Shown here: in pieces, positions 1-7,316 of the stretch
Layout: each line of letters starts with the position of its first letter
Position numbering within the stretch: position 1 is the first letter of the stretch
Assembly (NCBI RefSeq): GCF_023145115.1
Contig: NZ_JAGLEJ010000040.1
Span: forward strand, 139,617-203,616
DNA length: 64,000 bases
Direction: 5' to 3'
Source: Algiphilus sp.
GTDB lineage: Bacteria > Pseudomonadota > Gammaproteobacteria > Nevskiales > Nevskiaceae
Made by a program: the position numbers and the translations under genes
Notes under the pieces: model-generated
Databases searched by the model: none
What the model was told of the DNA's origin: nothing
Seen by the model: the letters and a program-made list of their open reading frames with translations, nothing else

Positions 1-550
1 TGCGCAGATGATGCAGGTCGCGCGGCAGCATGTAGCCGTGCACCTGCGGGATCAGCGCATGCATGCGATCGCGCACCGCCATGAAGCCGTGACCGTCGGC
101 GATGGCCTGCGCCGCGACCGCGGCCACCAGCGCCTCCGCCGCGAACGCGTTCTGGCTGTCCACCACGCGCGTCGCGAAGGGTGCGGAGATGCCGGCTTCG
201 CGGCGCGGCAGCTTGTAGCGCGAGATGACTTCGTTGACGGCCGCCTGCGCATTCTCGTGGATGGGGCTGCGACTGCTGGCTATGGTCACGCAGAAGACGT
301 AGTCGAACTCCAGCACCAGCCGCGACAGGAACAGCTCCAGGATCTGCTCGCGCGAGCACGGCACGGTGTGCGCGTCGTGGCGCGACGCCAGATGCTCGCG
401 AAAGAAGTTGCCGGTGGTTTCGTCATCCCGGTTGTCGACGAACGCGCGGCCGTCGACCTGCACGATGATGGGCATCACGACGATGCCGTGCTGCTCGATG
501 AAGTCGTGCGGCAGATCGCACGACGAATCCACGACCAGGCCGATCCGCAT
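1..550 (-). CDS. DegV family fatty-acid-binding protein, 3' end cut by window edge
   Basis: The first 183 codons read MRIGLVVDSSCDLPHDFIEQ onward. The VDSSCDLP stretch at residues 7-14, followed by a hydrophobic VVMPIIVQVDG strand, is the hallmark of the DegV fold. Proteins of this family bind a fatty acid and, in Firmicutes FakB, present it to a kinase; in Gammaproteobacteria the role is less clear. The ATG at 550-548 follows a GGAGGGAGA ribosome site, which decides the start. The C-terminal domain lies beyond the left edge, so the ligand pocket cannot be checked. It is the last visible gene of a minus-strand run, with a 145-base spacer to the membrane protein upstream. That spacer holds a hairpin and a small palindrome. 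The family call is firm; the lipid ligand is inferred. Confidence 0.88.
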   Translation of the reverse strand, partial: MRIGLVVDSSCDLPHDFIEQHGIVVMPIIVQVDGRAFVDNRDDETTGNFFREHLASRHDAHTVPCSREQILELFLSRLVLEFDYVFCVTIASSRSPIHENAQAAVNEVISRYKLPRREAGISAPFATRVVDSQNAFAAEALVAAVAAQAIADGHGFMAVRDRMHALIPQVHGYMLPRDLHHLR

Positions 551-580
551 GGTGTCTCCCTCCCTCGCATGTGCTGCTGA

Positions 581-613
581 ATGACGGCCGGCGGATATGC
601 CGACGGCCGTCAT
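581..613. promoter_or_regulatory. 10-bp-arm inverted repeat in the degV leader
   Basis: ATGACGGCCG (581-590) and CGGCCGTCAT (604-613) are perfect inverted arms around a 13-base loop. The element sits 31-63 bases upstream of the degV start. It could terminate the upstream membrane-protein gene (stop at 696), act as an operator, or form an mRNA hairpin. It has no T-run, so it is not a classical intrinsic terminator. Confidence 0.4.
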
Positions 614-647
614 CGCGCGCCGCTTGTGTCGCGGCGTCGTCGATTAT

Positions 648-659
648 TGACATTTGTCA
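648..659. promoter_or_regulatory. Candidate operator TGACA-N2-TGTCA
   Basis: TGACATTTGTCA has perfect 5-base inverted arms with a 2-base centre. It lies about 100 bases upstream of the degV start in an otherwise GC-rich spacer. The symmetry suggests a dimeric regulator site, but a 12-mer of this kind can arise by chance and no regulator is adjacent. Confidence 0.25.
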
Positions 660-695
660 CTCTACCAGCCCGCGCGGGCCGGGGCTACTGCGGCG

Positions 696-1076
696 TCACT
701 CCGGCTGCCGGCCGCTCCGCAGCCATGTCAGCCACACCAGCGCGAATCCGAGGTCGCCCAGCGCCGCGAGCGCGACGGGGACCGGCGCCTGCCCGCTCAA
801 AGCCAGCACCCCCGACAGCCCGAAGGCCGCGAGCTTGCCGATGGCACCCAGCGCCAGCAGGGCGCGATCGATGGTCGTGCTGACGGCCAGCCACAGGTAG
901 GCGCCGCCGAACAGGGCGATGAACATCGCCGTCAGCGCCGCATACAGCGGCGGCACGTCGGCGGGCAGCCCGTAGAGCTGCCCCAGCCAGCTGCCCGGCA
1001 GCAGCACGATGGCCGCAGCCAGCAGATTGAAGGGACATGCCAGCCAAAGGCTCGCTCTCAGAACGCGTTCGGACAT
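696..1076 (-). CDS. Small integral membrane protein, four predicted helices, unknown function
   Basis: This 126-residue protein begins MSERVLRASLWLACPFNLLA and is almost entirely hydrophobic. Roughly four membrane helices can be drawn, at residues 8-30, 43-65, 71-93 and 98-120, separated by short polar turns. The start ATG at 1076 is preceded by a GGGGGA ribosome site at good spacing. I do not recognise a catalytic motif or a named family. It lies 43 bases after the M1 metallopeptidase gene on the same strand and is probably in the same transcript. It could be a DoxX-like or similar small membrane protein, but I cannot support a name. Confidence 0.65.
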   Translation of the reverse strand: MSERVLRASLWLACPFNLLAAAIVLLPGSWLGQLYGLPADVPPLYAALTAMFIALFGGAYLWLAVSTTIDRALLALGAIGKLAAFGLSGVLALSGQAPVPVALAALGDLGFALVWLTWLRSGRQPE

Positions 1077-1119
1077 TGCCGTTTCCCCCTTGTCGGCAGT
1101 GGGGTCGTGTCGCCGGGCA

Positions 1120-2451
1120 TCAGCACCCGGCGTCGGGAATCGCGGGGCAGGTGCGCTGGTGCAGCCAGCCGTCGGCCTGCTGCCGGATCACGGCCGCCTC
1201 GGACGGGAAGCGGGCCGCCAGCGCATCGACCAGGTCGGCCATGCGCGCCGCCGAGCCGACACGCGCCGCATGGAAGTCGGCCAAAGCGTCGTCGAGGGGC
1301 TCCGCTCCCACCACGGCAGCGACCTCGCGCAGGAACCAGGCGCCCTTCATGTAGGGCACGCGCGACCAGATCGGGTGATCGAGAATGGCGATGCCGTTGC
1401 AGCCTTCCGGGCGGGCGACCGTGTTGCGCGCATCGTCGGTGCAGATGCGCCGCAGGCTGCATGCGTACTCCGGCCACAGATCCACGCCCTGCGCACCGAG
1501 CGCCCGCGCCGCCATGTAGCTGGCGGTGCCCTCGGAGAGCACGAAGTCCTCCCAGCAGGCCATGCGCACGCCGTTGCCGTACCAGCCGTGCGCGGCTTCG
1601 TGGGCGTGCACGGCGGGGTCGGACAGCGACGCCGCGGCCACGTGCCAGAACGGATGGTGCTCCATGCCGCCGAAGGCGTTGCCGCCCCATGCCACCGACA
1701 CCGACCCGACTTCGTCGCCGTAGGGATAGGGGCCGTACCGCGTCTCGTAGAACTGCACGACCGCCGGAAGGTGCGCGGCCCCGGCCAGCGCGTCCTCGGC
1801 CTGACCGGGCAGGTACCAGACGGAAACGCGCGTACCGGCCCCGGTGGCACCCAGATCCAGCCGGGTGTAGTCGCCGCGTGCGATCGCCGGAACGTAGCCC
1901 GGCGCGGGTGCCGGGATGCTGGCGGGATGTATCACCGTCTCCGCCGGAGCGCCACCGCTCACTTCCATCGAGAAGGTCTGTCCGTCCGCGGGGTCCGGAC
2001 GGCACGGATACAGGTTGGCGCAGAAATCGGGCCACAGGAAGCTGTGTCCCGCCGCGGCGTTCCAGCCGTCGAGGGCATCGCTGGTCGCGAAGCGATACGC
2101 GATGGTGATGTCGGTAGCGCCATCGGTGTCGGGCATGCCGATATCGAGCCGACCGTCGACCACCCGGTACGGCAACGGTCCGCCGCGCCAGCGCACACCG
2201 TCGACGCTCAGACCGTCCGCGGCCAGCGACAGGCCGCCGGAGTCGGAATCGGCAGCCGTGACCACCGCGCGCCCGGTCAGCGCCGCCAGATCGAGATCGA
2301 GATGGCTGTGCGTCACCGCGCGCGACCAGTCGGTACGCGGCTCCGCGGGCGGCGGCGCCGCCTCGCCACCGTTGCCGCCGCAGGCGACCAGAACCGGCAC
2401 CAGCAGGATTCCCGGCACGGCTGCGCACCCGGCACGCCGTTTCAGGTCCAC
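1120..2451 (-). CDS. M1-family (gluzincin) metallopeptidase, predicted lipoprotein
   Basis: This 443-residue protein carries HEAAH at about residues 284-288 and a glutamate 19 residues later in the LSEG motif (about 307), the HExxH-18-E zinc site of M1 aminopeptidases. A GGMEHH segment replaces the usual GAMEN exopeptidase motif, and Y367 could be the catalytic tyrosine. The N-terminus (KRRAGC, hydrophobic core, LVAC, then CGGNGG) is a lipoprotein signal with the acylated cysteine at about residue 24, so it should be anchored on the outer side of the membrane. It is about half the length of PepN and ends soon after the catalytic domain. The start is a GTG at 2451 overlapping the end of the LOG gene by 10 bases, which suggests translational coupling. 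Family assignment is firm; substrate is unknown. Confidence 0.82.
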   Translation of the reverse strand: MDLKRRAGCAAVPGILLVPVLVACGGNGGEAAPPPAEPRTDWSRAVTHSHLDLDLAALTGRAVVTAADSDSGGLSLAADGLSVDGVRWRGGPLPYRVVDGRLDIGMPDTDGATDITIAYRFATSDALDGWNAAAGHSFLWPDFCANLYPCRPDPADGQTFSMEVSGGAPAETVIHPASIPAPAPGYVPAIARGDYTRLDLGATGAGTRVSVWYLPGQAEDALAGAAHLPAVVQFYETRYGPYPYGDEVGSVSVAWGGNAFGGMEHHPFWHVAAASLSDPAVHAHEAAHGWYGNGVRMACWEDFVLSEGTASYMAARALGAQGVDLWPEYACSLRRICTDDARNTVARPEGCNGIAILDHPIWSRVPYMKGAWFLREVAAVVGAEPLDDALADFHAARVGSAARMADLVDALAARFPSEAAVIRQQADGWLHQRTCPAIPDAGC

Positions 2452-3017
2452 TTCTGCGCCCCCGGCGCGCGGTATCGCGCGAGCGCTGCCAGCAGCGCCT
2501 CGGCGTCGTCCGCCACCTGCAGCATGGCGCGGTGATGCGGGCGCACGAACTGCTCGGCCTCGGCATGGTCGAGGAAGGCGAGCAGATGGTCGAAGTAGCC
2601 GCGGACATTGAGCACGCCGCACGGCTTGCGATGCAGATCGAGCTGCGCCCAGGTCAGCATCTCGAACAGCTCCTCGATGGTGCCCAGTCCGCCGGGCAGG
2701 GCGACGAAGGCATCGGACAGCTCCGCCATCAGCGCCTTGCGTTCGTGCATCGAGGCAACCACGCGCAGGTCCGACAGCTGCTGATGCGCGACCTCGTGCC
2801 GCACGAGGTGCTCGGGGATGATGCCCACCACGGAGCCCCCCTCGGCCAGCACCACATCGGCGAGCGCGCCCATGATCCCGACACTGGCGCCGCCGTATAC
2901 CAGCCGGATGCCGCGTTCGGCGATGACACTGCCCAGCGCGCGCACGGCGTGAAGATAGTCGGGATGATTCCCGCGGCTGGAGCCGCAGTAGACGCAGAGC
3001 GTTCGAATGCCGGACAT
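2442..3017 (-). CDS. LOG-family nucleoside 5'-monophosphate phosphoribohydrolase
   Basis: The 191-residue protein starts MSGIRTLCVYCGSS and contains PGGLGTIEE at residues 108-116. This is the PGGxGTxxE motif of LOG proteins, which split the N-glycosidic bond of (cytokinin-like) nucleoside 5'-monophosphates, releasing ribose 5-phosphate. YGGASVGIMG (about 41-50) is the matching Rossmann-type nucleotide loop. An upstream ATG at 3056 is open, but family alignment favours the ATG at 3017. In free-living bacteria the protein is usually a nucleotide-salvage or housekeeping enzyme rather than a hormone maker. It is the promoter-proximal gene of a run with the M1 lipoprotein and the small membrane protein. 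Confidence 0.9.
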   Translation of the reverse strand: MSGIRTLCVYCGSSRGNHPDYLHAVRALGSVIAERGIRLVYGGASVGIMGALADVVLAEGGSVVGIIPEHLVRHEVAHQQLSDLRVVASMHERKALMAELSDAFVALPGGLGTIEELFEMLTWAQLDLHRKPCGVLNVRGYFDHLLAFLDHAEAEQFVRPHHRAMLQVADDAEALLAALARYRAPGAQKWT

Positions 3018-3115
3018 GCGGTGCGCAGGTGGAGATCGGAACCCGGCGCCCAGCATACCGACCGCACCCGATCACGGCGTAGCGGAGGCGGCCGGCTTCC
3101 GTGCCCCGAATGCAG

Positions 3116-3152
3116 TGCGCCCCGCACCGGGACGGTCCCGATGCGGGGCGCA
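3116..3152 (-). terminator. Strong hairpin, likely terminator of the csbD operon
   Basis: TGCGCCCCGCA (3116-3126) and TGCGGGGCGCA (3142-3152) form a perfect 11-bp stem. The loop can itself add a GGGA/TCCC pairing. It lies 49-85 bases past the stop of the tiny lipoprotein gene and before the LOG promoter region. No T-run follows on either strand, so termination would be weak or factor-dependent. Confidence 0.45.
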
Positions 3153-3200
3153 TCCGCGCCCGAACGTAACGGACGCGACCGGACGGCCTGCGTCGATGCG

Positions 3201-3392
3201 TCAGCCGTCGGTGGCTTCCTCCATCTCGTCACCGGCTTCTTCGGCCGCTTCGTCGATGGACTCGCCCATCTCCTCGGCCGGCCCCTGATCCTCGCAACCG
3301 GCGAGGCAGAAGACCGATCCGCCGGCGAGCAGCAGCGCGATGGCGACCATGCGCAGGTCCGTGGTGTCGCGTGCCTTCTCAAGCTGCGTCAT
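3201..3392 (-). CDS. Tiny acidic lipoprotein, entericidin-like in layout
   Basis: A 63-residue reading frame begins MTQLEKARDTTDLRMVAIA. It has a hydrophobic stretch ending in the lipobox LAGC, with the lipidated cysteine near residue 33, followed by a very acidic tail rich in E and D (EEMGESIDEAAEEAGDEMEE). The start ATG at 3392 overlaps the end of csbD by 14 bases, a strong sign of translational coupling. A second start at MVAIALLLAG would give a more standard signal length. The layout resembles entericidin-type stress lipoproteins, but sequence identity cannot be claimed. Stress linkage is inferred from CsbD. Confidence 0.6.
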   Translation of the reverse strand: MTQLEKARDTTDLRMVAIALLLAGGSVFCLAGCEDQGPAEEMGESIDEAAEEAGDEMEEATDG

Positions 3393-3594
3393 TGTTCTTA
3401 ACCCCCTCGACGATACGGTTGAACTTCTCGGAAACGGCTTCGCGCGTCTCGCCGTACTTCTGCTGGATCTTGGCCTTGAGCTCGTCCACGTTGCTTTCGG
3501 CGAGACGGATCTCGTCGTCGGTGAGCTCGGCCCATTCCTGCTTGAGACGCGCGACGAGTTCGTCACGCTTGCCTTCGAGCTGATCCCGATTCAT
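3379..3594 (-). CDS. CsbD family stress-response protein
   Basis: The 71-residue protein starts MNRDQLEGKRDELVARLKQE and is highly charged and helical, with LTDDEIRLAESNVDELKAKI in the middle, typical of CsbD (SigB-controlled in Bacillus, general stress in Proteobacteria). These are small cytoplasmic proteins of unknown biochemical role. The ATG at 3594 has an AAGGAGGTGCC ribosome site, one of the best in the window, suggesting high expression. It is followed by the overlapping tiny lipoprotein and preceded by a spacer with the TTAACC-N2-GGTTAA palindrome shared with the divergent DUF1328 gene. Confidence 0.85.
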   Translation of the reverse strand: MNRDQLEGKRDELVARLKQEWAELTDDEIRLAESNVDELKAKIQQKYGETREAVSEKFNRIVEGVKNNDAA

Positions 3595-3663
3595 GGCACC
3601 TCCTTCTGGGTGTGTGCGGGAAATGTCGAGAACACAGCCTGCACACTATGGCCGCGGAAAGCT

Positions 3664-3677
3664 TTAACCCAGGTTAA
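3664..3677. promoter_or_regulatory. Perfect palindrome TTAACC-N2-GGTTAA between csbD and the DUF1328 gene
   Basis: TTAACCCAGGTTAA is an AT-rich perfect inverted repeat with 6-base arms, standing out against the GC-rich background. It lies 70 bases upstream of the csbD start and 60 bases upstream of the divergent DUF1328 start. That is a good place for an operator controlling both stress-type genes. The cognate regulator is not known; the Crp/Fnr gene two genes away is a candidate only by proximity. Confidence 0.4.
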
Positions 3678-3736
3678 TGCCGTTCGCCGCGCTCCTGTCC
3701 AGCATGGAACGACCATTCACGGATCCGGAGATGACC

Positions 3737-3901
3737 ATGCTCGCATGGGCCCTGCTGTTCCTGATCGTCGGCCTCGTGGCCGGCATGTTCGGCCTCACCG
3801 GCATTGCCGGCACCGCCACCCACATCGCGTGGATCCTGTTCGTCATTGGCATCGTCATGGCGGTGGTCTTCGCGGTGATCGGGCGCCGACCACCCGTATA
3901 G
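3737..3901 (+). CDS. DUF1328 (YtjA-type) small membrane protein
   Basis: The 54-residue product starts MLAWALLFLIVGLVAGMFG and contains the GIAGTATHIAWILF core of DUF1328 peptides, which form two membrane helices. The function is unknown, though these genes are frequently stress-induced. The ATG at 3737 was chosen over 3731 because the CGGAG ribosome site ends at 3730, giving proper spacing only for 3737. The gene is divergent from csbD and convergent with the Crp/Fnr gene, the two stop codons being 19 bases apart. Confidence 0.82.
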   Translation: MLAWALLFLIVGLVAGMFGLTGIAGTATHIAWILFVIGIVMAVVFAVIGRRPPV

Positions 3902-3920
3902 CGGAGCGGCGACCGGCGCG

Positions 3921-4673
3921 TCAGTCGTCGGCCAGTTCCTCGCAGCCCTCGGCCCGGCTCTGCCGCGCCCAGGTGACGTTGCGCTCGAGATAGGTGGGGT
4001 TGAACCCCGCGAAGTCGACCAGAGCCGACAGGTCGAGGATGCGCACGCGGCTGCCGGCCTTGGCGATCAGGCCGCGGTCGCTGAGCGCGCGCAGGGTGCG
4101 GCTGACATGCACGGTGGACAGGCCGAGCGTGTCGCCGATGATGGTCTGGTTCATGTGCAGCTCGAAGCTGGCCGCGTTCGGCGCCACGCGGGTCTTCATC
4201 TCGACCAGGAAGTGCGCCAGCCGCTCCTCCGCCGAGCGACGGCCGAGGTTGATGACCCGCTCCAGCAGGATCGACTGCTCGCGGGCCAGCGTCAGCATGA
4301 AGAGATCCGCCAGCCGGGGTGCACGATCGAAGACCTCGGTGAGGCGCTCCTTCGGGAACGGGCAGGCCTTGATGTCGGTCAGCGCCACGAAGTCGGAGAG
4401 CGCGTGGTCGTAGCCGATCTCGCGCAGCCCCATGACCTGTCCGGGCAGAAAGACGTCGAGCACCTGGCGTTCGCCGTCGGCGAGGCAGCGGCTGGCACAG
4501 GCCCACCCCTCTGTGAGCGTGAAGAAGGATCCCGACGAGTCGCCGATGCTGCGCAGCGAATCGCCCGCCGCGAAGGGCCGGGCATCGCGCTCCAGCGTCC
4601 TGAGCAGATCGATCTCCGCGCGGGTGAGTTCGGCGAAGTCCTGGAAGTGCTTGATGATGCAACTCTGTGTCAT
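3921..4673 (-). CDS. Crp/Fnr family transcriptional regulator
   Basis: The 250-residue protein has an N-terminal cyclic-nucleotide-type beta-roll (about residues 20-130, with LSDFVALTDIKACPFPKE) and a C-terminal winged helix (about 160-225). The latter includes NQTIIGDTLGLSTVHVSRTL, a classic Crp/Fnr recognition helix. The N-terminal cysteine cluster of Fnr is absent (a single Cys near residue 5), so it is not an oxygen-sensing [4Fe-4S] Fnr. Ligand and targets are unknown. It has its own transcription unit, divergent from the ABC-F gene with a 273-base spacer. Confidence 0.9.
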   Translation of the reverse strand: MTQSCIIKHFQDFAELTRAEIDLLRTLERDARPFAAGDSLRSIGDSSGSFFTLTEGWACASRCLADGERQVLDVFLPGQVMGLREIGYDHALSDFVALTDIKACPFPKERLTEVFDRAPRLADLFMLTLAREQSILLERVINLGRRSAEERLAHFLVEMKTRVAPNAASFELHMNQTIIGDTLGLSTVHVSRTLRALSDRGLIAKAGSRVRILDLSALVDFAGFNPTYLERNVTWARQSRAEGCEELADD

Positions 4674-4739
4674 TGGCCGCGGGCGTCGCCGATCGGTTCC
4701 GTGATCGCCATAGTGGCACGTCCGCGGCATGGCCCGGCG

Positions 4740-4768
4740 TTGCGGCACCCGGCGCGGCGCTCTATGCT
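4740..4768 (+). promoter_or_regulatory. Predicted sigma-70 promoter of the ABC-F gene
   Basis: TTGCGG (4740-4745) and TATGCT (4763-4768) are separated by exactly 17 bases. Transcription would start near 4775 and give a leader of about 170 bases before the ABC-F start codon, unusually long for this compact region. Confidence 0.45.
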
Positions 4769-4807
4769 CGCGACGCGCACCCCGCGCCACCGGAGCCCGC
4801 CGCCGCA

Positions 4808-4892
4808 ATGAAGTAGCGCCCGACCCCACCGAGTTTCGCCGTCCCCGCAGGGGGATGTCGCTTTCGCGTGGCGGTGGGCGTGCAGGGACGGC
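4808..4892 (+). promoter_or_regulatory. Structured leader of the ABC-F gene with a two-codon mini-ORF and competing hairpins
   Basis: The leader contains ATG AAG TAG (4808-4816), a possible Met-Lys mini-ORF. Two overlapping structures follow. A short hairpin pairs TCCCC (4842-4846) with GGGGA (4851-4855). A longer one pairs 4838-4849 with 4881-4892, 12 positions with one mismatch. They share the segment 4842-4849 and so exclude each other. This arrangement resembles attenuation leaders known for ABC-F resistance genes, but no T-run follows the long hairpin, so control could instead act on translation. Entirely inferential. Confidence 0.35.
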
Positions 4893-4946
4893 CCGATCGA
4901 TCCGACGCATGCATGCCCGTCGCCCGCCTCGCCGGGAGATCAGGCC

Positions 4947-6509
4947 ATGCCGATCGCTTGCGCATGCTCCGGCCTCAGTGCCGCCTTCAACGACGATCCG
5001 CCGCTCTGGCGTGTCGATGCCGGATTCGATACCGGCCGCACTGGGCTCGTCGGCCCCAATGGCTGCGGCAAGTCCGTGCTGCTGCGCCTGCTGTCGGGCG
5101 ATCTGCCACCCGCCAGCGGTACGGTGCTCTGGCATCGCCCGCGCCATCGCGTCGATCAGCTCCGCGCCGTGCCGGACGGGCGCGTGGCGGACGCGCTGGG
5201 AATCGGCGCGCTGCACGACTGCTTCCGGCGCATCGGCGCGGGGGCCGGCACGCCCGCCGACCTCGACCGCGTCGCGACGCTGTGGCATCTCCCGGCCGAG
5301 TGGCAGCGGCAACTCGCCGGGGCCGGCATTCCACTCGATCCCGACACGCCGACCGACACGCTCAGCGGCGGCCAGCGGAGCCGCCTGGCATTGCTGGCCG
5401 CCTTCCTGCATCGCGATCACTATCTGCTGCTCGACGAGCCCAGCAATCATCTCGATGCCGACGGCCGCCGCTGGTTGATCGAACGGCTGCGCGCGCATCG
5501 CGGTGGCGCCCTCGTCGCCAGTCACGACCGCGCCCTGCTGCGCACGCTCGACACCATCGCCGAGCTTCGGTGCGACGGTCTGCATGTGCACCGCGACGGC
5601 TTCGACGCCTACCGCGCCGAACGCGAACGCGAAGCCGAGGCGCTGGCGCGCCGGATCGCCGATACCCGCAAGCAGCAGCGCCGTGAACAGGATCAGCACC
5701 AGACCGCCGTCGAACGCGCCGCCCGACGCCGTCAGCAGGGCGAGCGCGAGCGCCGCTCGGGCTCGCAGAGCAAGCTGCTGCTGGATGCCCGCACCGAAAA
5801 GGCCCAGCACAGCGCCGGCCGGCGCGGCGCCGCGCACGAGCAGCGCGCGATGCGTCTCGGCCGACAACTGCGCGAGGATCAGGCGCGCCAGGACCGGCTG
5901 CGCGGTCAGCGCCTGCCGCTGTCGGCCGAGACCGCCCCGGGCATGCAGCGACTGCATCTCGAATCCGTGGTGCTGCCCCATGGCACCGGCGCCGCGCTCT
6001 CGGTCACCGTGCGTGCCGGCGAGCGCTGGCGCATCCACGGACGCAACGGCATCGGCAAGTCGACCCTGCTGCGGGTGATGGCCGGCACGCTCCAGCCGCG
6101 ATCGGGTCGGTGCCGGCGTCACGGCCGCGGCGTCTATCTCGACCAGGACTTCGGACTGCTCGATCCCGGGCAGTCCGCGCTGACGAATCTGCGCCGTCTG
6201 CACCCCGGCATCGACGAACAGACCTGGCGCACGCGTCTGGGCAGCCTGCGCATCGAGGGTGACAGGGCGCTGCTGGCGCTGGATGCACTGAGCGGCGGCG
6301 AGCGCCTGAAGGTGGCACTGCTGGCGGTCACCGGCGGCCCCGAGCCGCCGGCGATCCTGCTGCTCGACGAACCCGACAACCACCTCGACCTGGACTCGCG
6401 CGAACTGCTGGAGCGGGCACTGGCCGACTACGCCGGCACCATCGTGGTGGTGTCGCACGACGAGGACTTCATCGCCGGCATTGGCGTGGATCACGTGCTG
6501 GCGTTGTGA
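4947..6509 (+). CDS. ABC-F family ATPase
   Basis: This 520-residue protein carries two ABC ATPase domains and no membrane segments. Domain 1 has Walker A VGPNGCGKS at about 35-43, the LSGGQ signature at 139-143 and Walker B LLDEPSNHLD at 161-170. Domain 2 has GRNGIGKST, LSGGERLK and LLLDEPDNHLD. The linker between them is rich in arginine, glutamine and glutamate and probably helical, like the ribosome-contacting linker of ABC-F proteins. These act on stalled or antibiotic-bound ribosomes (EttA, Uup, Msr/Vga types); the subtype cannot be assigned by eye. The ATG at 4947 follows a GGGAGA site. The long leader upstream hints at regulated expression. Confidence 0.9.
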   Translation: MPIACACSGLSAAFNDDPPLWRVDAGFDTGRTGLVGPNGCGKSVLLRLLSGDLPPASGTVLWHRPRHRVDQLRAVPDGRVADALGIGALHDCFRRIGAGAGTPADLDRVATLWHLPAEWQRQLAGAGIPLDPDTPTDTLSGGQRSRLALLAAFLHRDHYLLLDEPSNHLDADGRRWLIERLRAHRGGALVASHDRALLRTLDTIAELRCDGLHVHRDGFDAYRAEREREAEALARRIADTRKQQRREQDQHQTAVERAARRRQQGERERRSGSQSKLLLDARTEKAQHSAGRRGAAHEQRAMRLGRQLREDQARQDRLRGQRLPLSAETAPGMQRLHLESVVLPHGTGAALSVTVRAGERWRIHGRNGIGKSTLLRVMAGTLQPRSGRCRRHGRGVYLDQDFGLLDPGQSALTNLRRLHPGIDEQTWRTRLGSLRIEGDRALLALDALSGGERLKVALLAVTGGPEPPAILLLDEPDNHLDLDSRELLERALADYAGTIVVVSHDEDFIAGIGVDHVLAL

Positions 6510-6542
6510 CGCCGACCGCAGGGAGCAGCGCGCCGCCGGCGG

Positions 6543-7253
6543 CTACCAGGCCGTGATCGGGACTTCGCGCAGGGAGGCCTCGCCCTGGCGCGCCAGCGGA
6601 CTGCCCTGCAACCACTCGGGCAGCTGCCGGCACAGGTCGTCGCTGCCCAGCATGCGCAGCTCATTGCGGCGCTCGGCCTCGGCCAGCGTGGCGCGGCACA
6701 ACCAGACCTCCGTCAAGGCCCGGACGCTGGCATGCAGCAGCAGATCGACCTCGTGGCCGGGGTCCTCCATGCAGAGGTCGGTCTCGCCCGCCTCGGAGAC
6801 CAGCCACCAGTCGCGCCGCGCCGCATGGGCGTCCGAGAAGCGGATCTGCACCACCACCCGGCGGGCCGGAAAGCGGCTGGCATCGACCCCGCGCCGGATG
6901 TCCCACATCAGCAGCCCGACGTCGAGATCGTCCTCCTGCAGCTGGCTGCCGACCCAGCGATGCCCCCAGGTGCCCATGAGCTCGACCATGGGCCGCAGCT
7001 CGTCCCCGGCCTGCGTGAGCGCATAGGTCTGCGTCCCGTCGTCGTCGCGGACGTGCCCTACCACGCCGGCGTCGACCAGCTGCCGCAGCCGGCGCGAGAG
7101 CAGGGTCGGCGACATCAGCGGCAGGCCGCGACGCAGATCGTTGAAGCGCCGGCTGCCCGCGGACAGCTCGCGCACCAGGATCATCGTCCAGCGCTCGCAG
7201 AGCACTTCCGCGGCCTTCGCCAGCGGACAGAACTGGCCGTACCCCTTTGCCAT
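6543..7253 (-). CDS. HxlR-family regulator with C-terminal SCP2-like domain
   Basis: The first 100 residues are a typical HxlR winged helix: FCPLAKAAEVLCERWTMILV, then RRFNDLRRGLPLMSPTLLSR, then YALTQAGDELRP. The cysteine near residue 9 is at the position used for redox or electrophile sensing in some HxlR proteins. Residues about 120-236 form a second domain resembling the sterol-carrier-type domain found fused to such regulators. The total of 236 residues is about twice the usual HxlR length. It is divergent from the truncated haemoglobin gene, and the shared 133-base spacer contains a palindrome and a direct repeat, so control of itself and the globin is the obvious hypothesis. Confidence 0.85.
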   Translation of the reverse strand: MAKGYGQFCPLAKAAEVLCERWTMILVRELSAGSRRFNDLRRGLPLMSPTLLSRRLRQLVDAGVVGHVRDDDGTQTYALTQAGDELRPMVELMGTWGHRWVGSQLQEDDLDVGLLMWDIRRGVDASRFPARRVVVQIRFSDAHAARRDWWLVSEAGETDLCMEDPGHEVDLLLHASVRALTEVWLCRATLAEAERRNELRMLGSDDLCRQLPEWLQGSPLARQGEASLREVPITAW

Positions 7254-7262
7254 GCAGCCAGT

Positions 7263-7316
7263 CTAGGCACCCGCGTGCGCGCTACGCCAGTACAGGGCGT
7301 GTACTAGGCGCCCGCG
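7263..7316. promoter_or_regulatory. Candidate HxlR operator region: AGTACA-N5-TGTACT palindrome plus a direct repeat
   Basis: AGTACA (7289-7294) and TGTACT (7300-7305) are perfect inverted 6-base arms with a 5-base centre. CTAGGCACCCGCG (7263-7275) is repeated as CTAGGCGCCCGCG (7304-7316), 12 of 13 bases identical. The palindrome is 36-52 bases upstream of the HxlR start and 82-98 bases upstream of the globin start. Operators of HxlR regulators are typically short inverted repeats close to their own promoters. Confidence 0.5.

Noticed and set aside
3921..4673. Oxygen-sensing Fnr
   Set aside because: The N-terminal cysteine cluster needed for a [4Fe-4S] centre is absent, so only Crp/Fnr family can be claimed.
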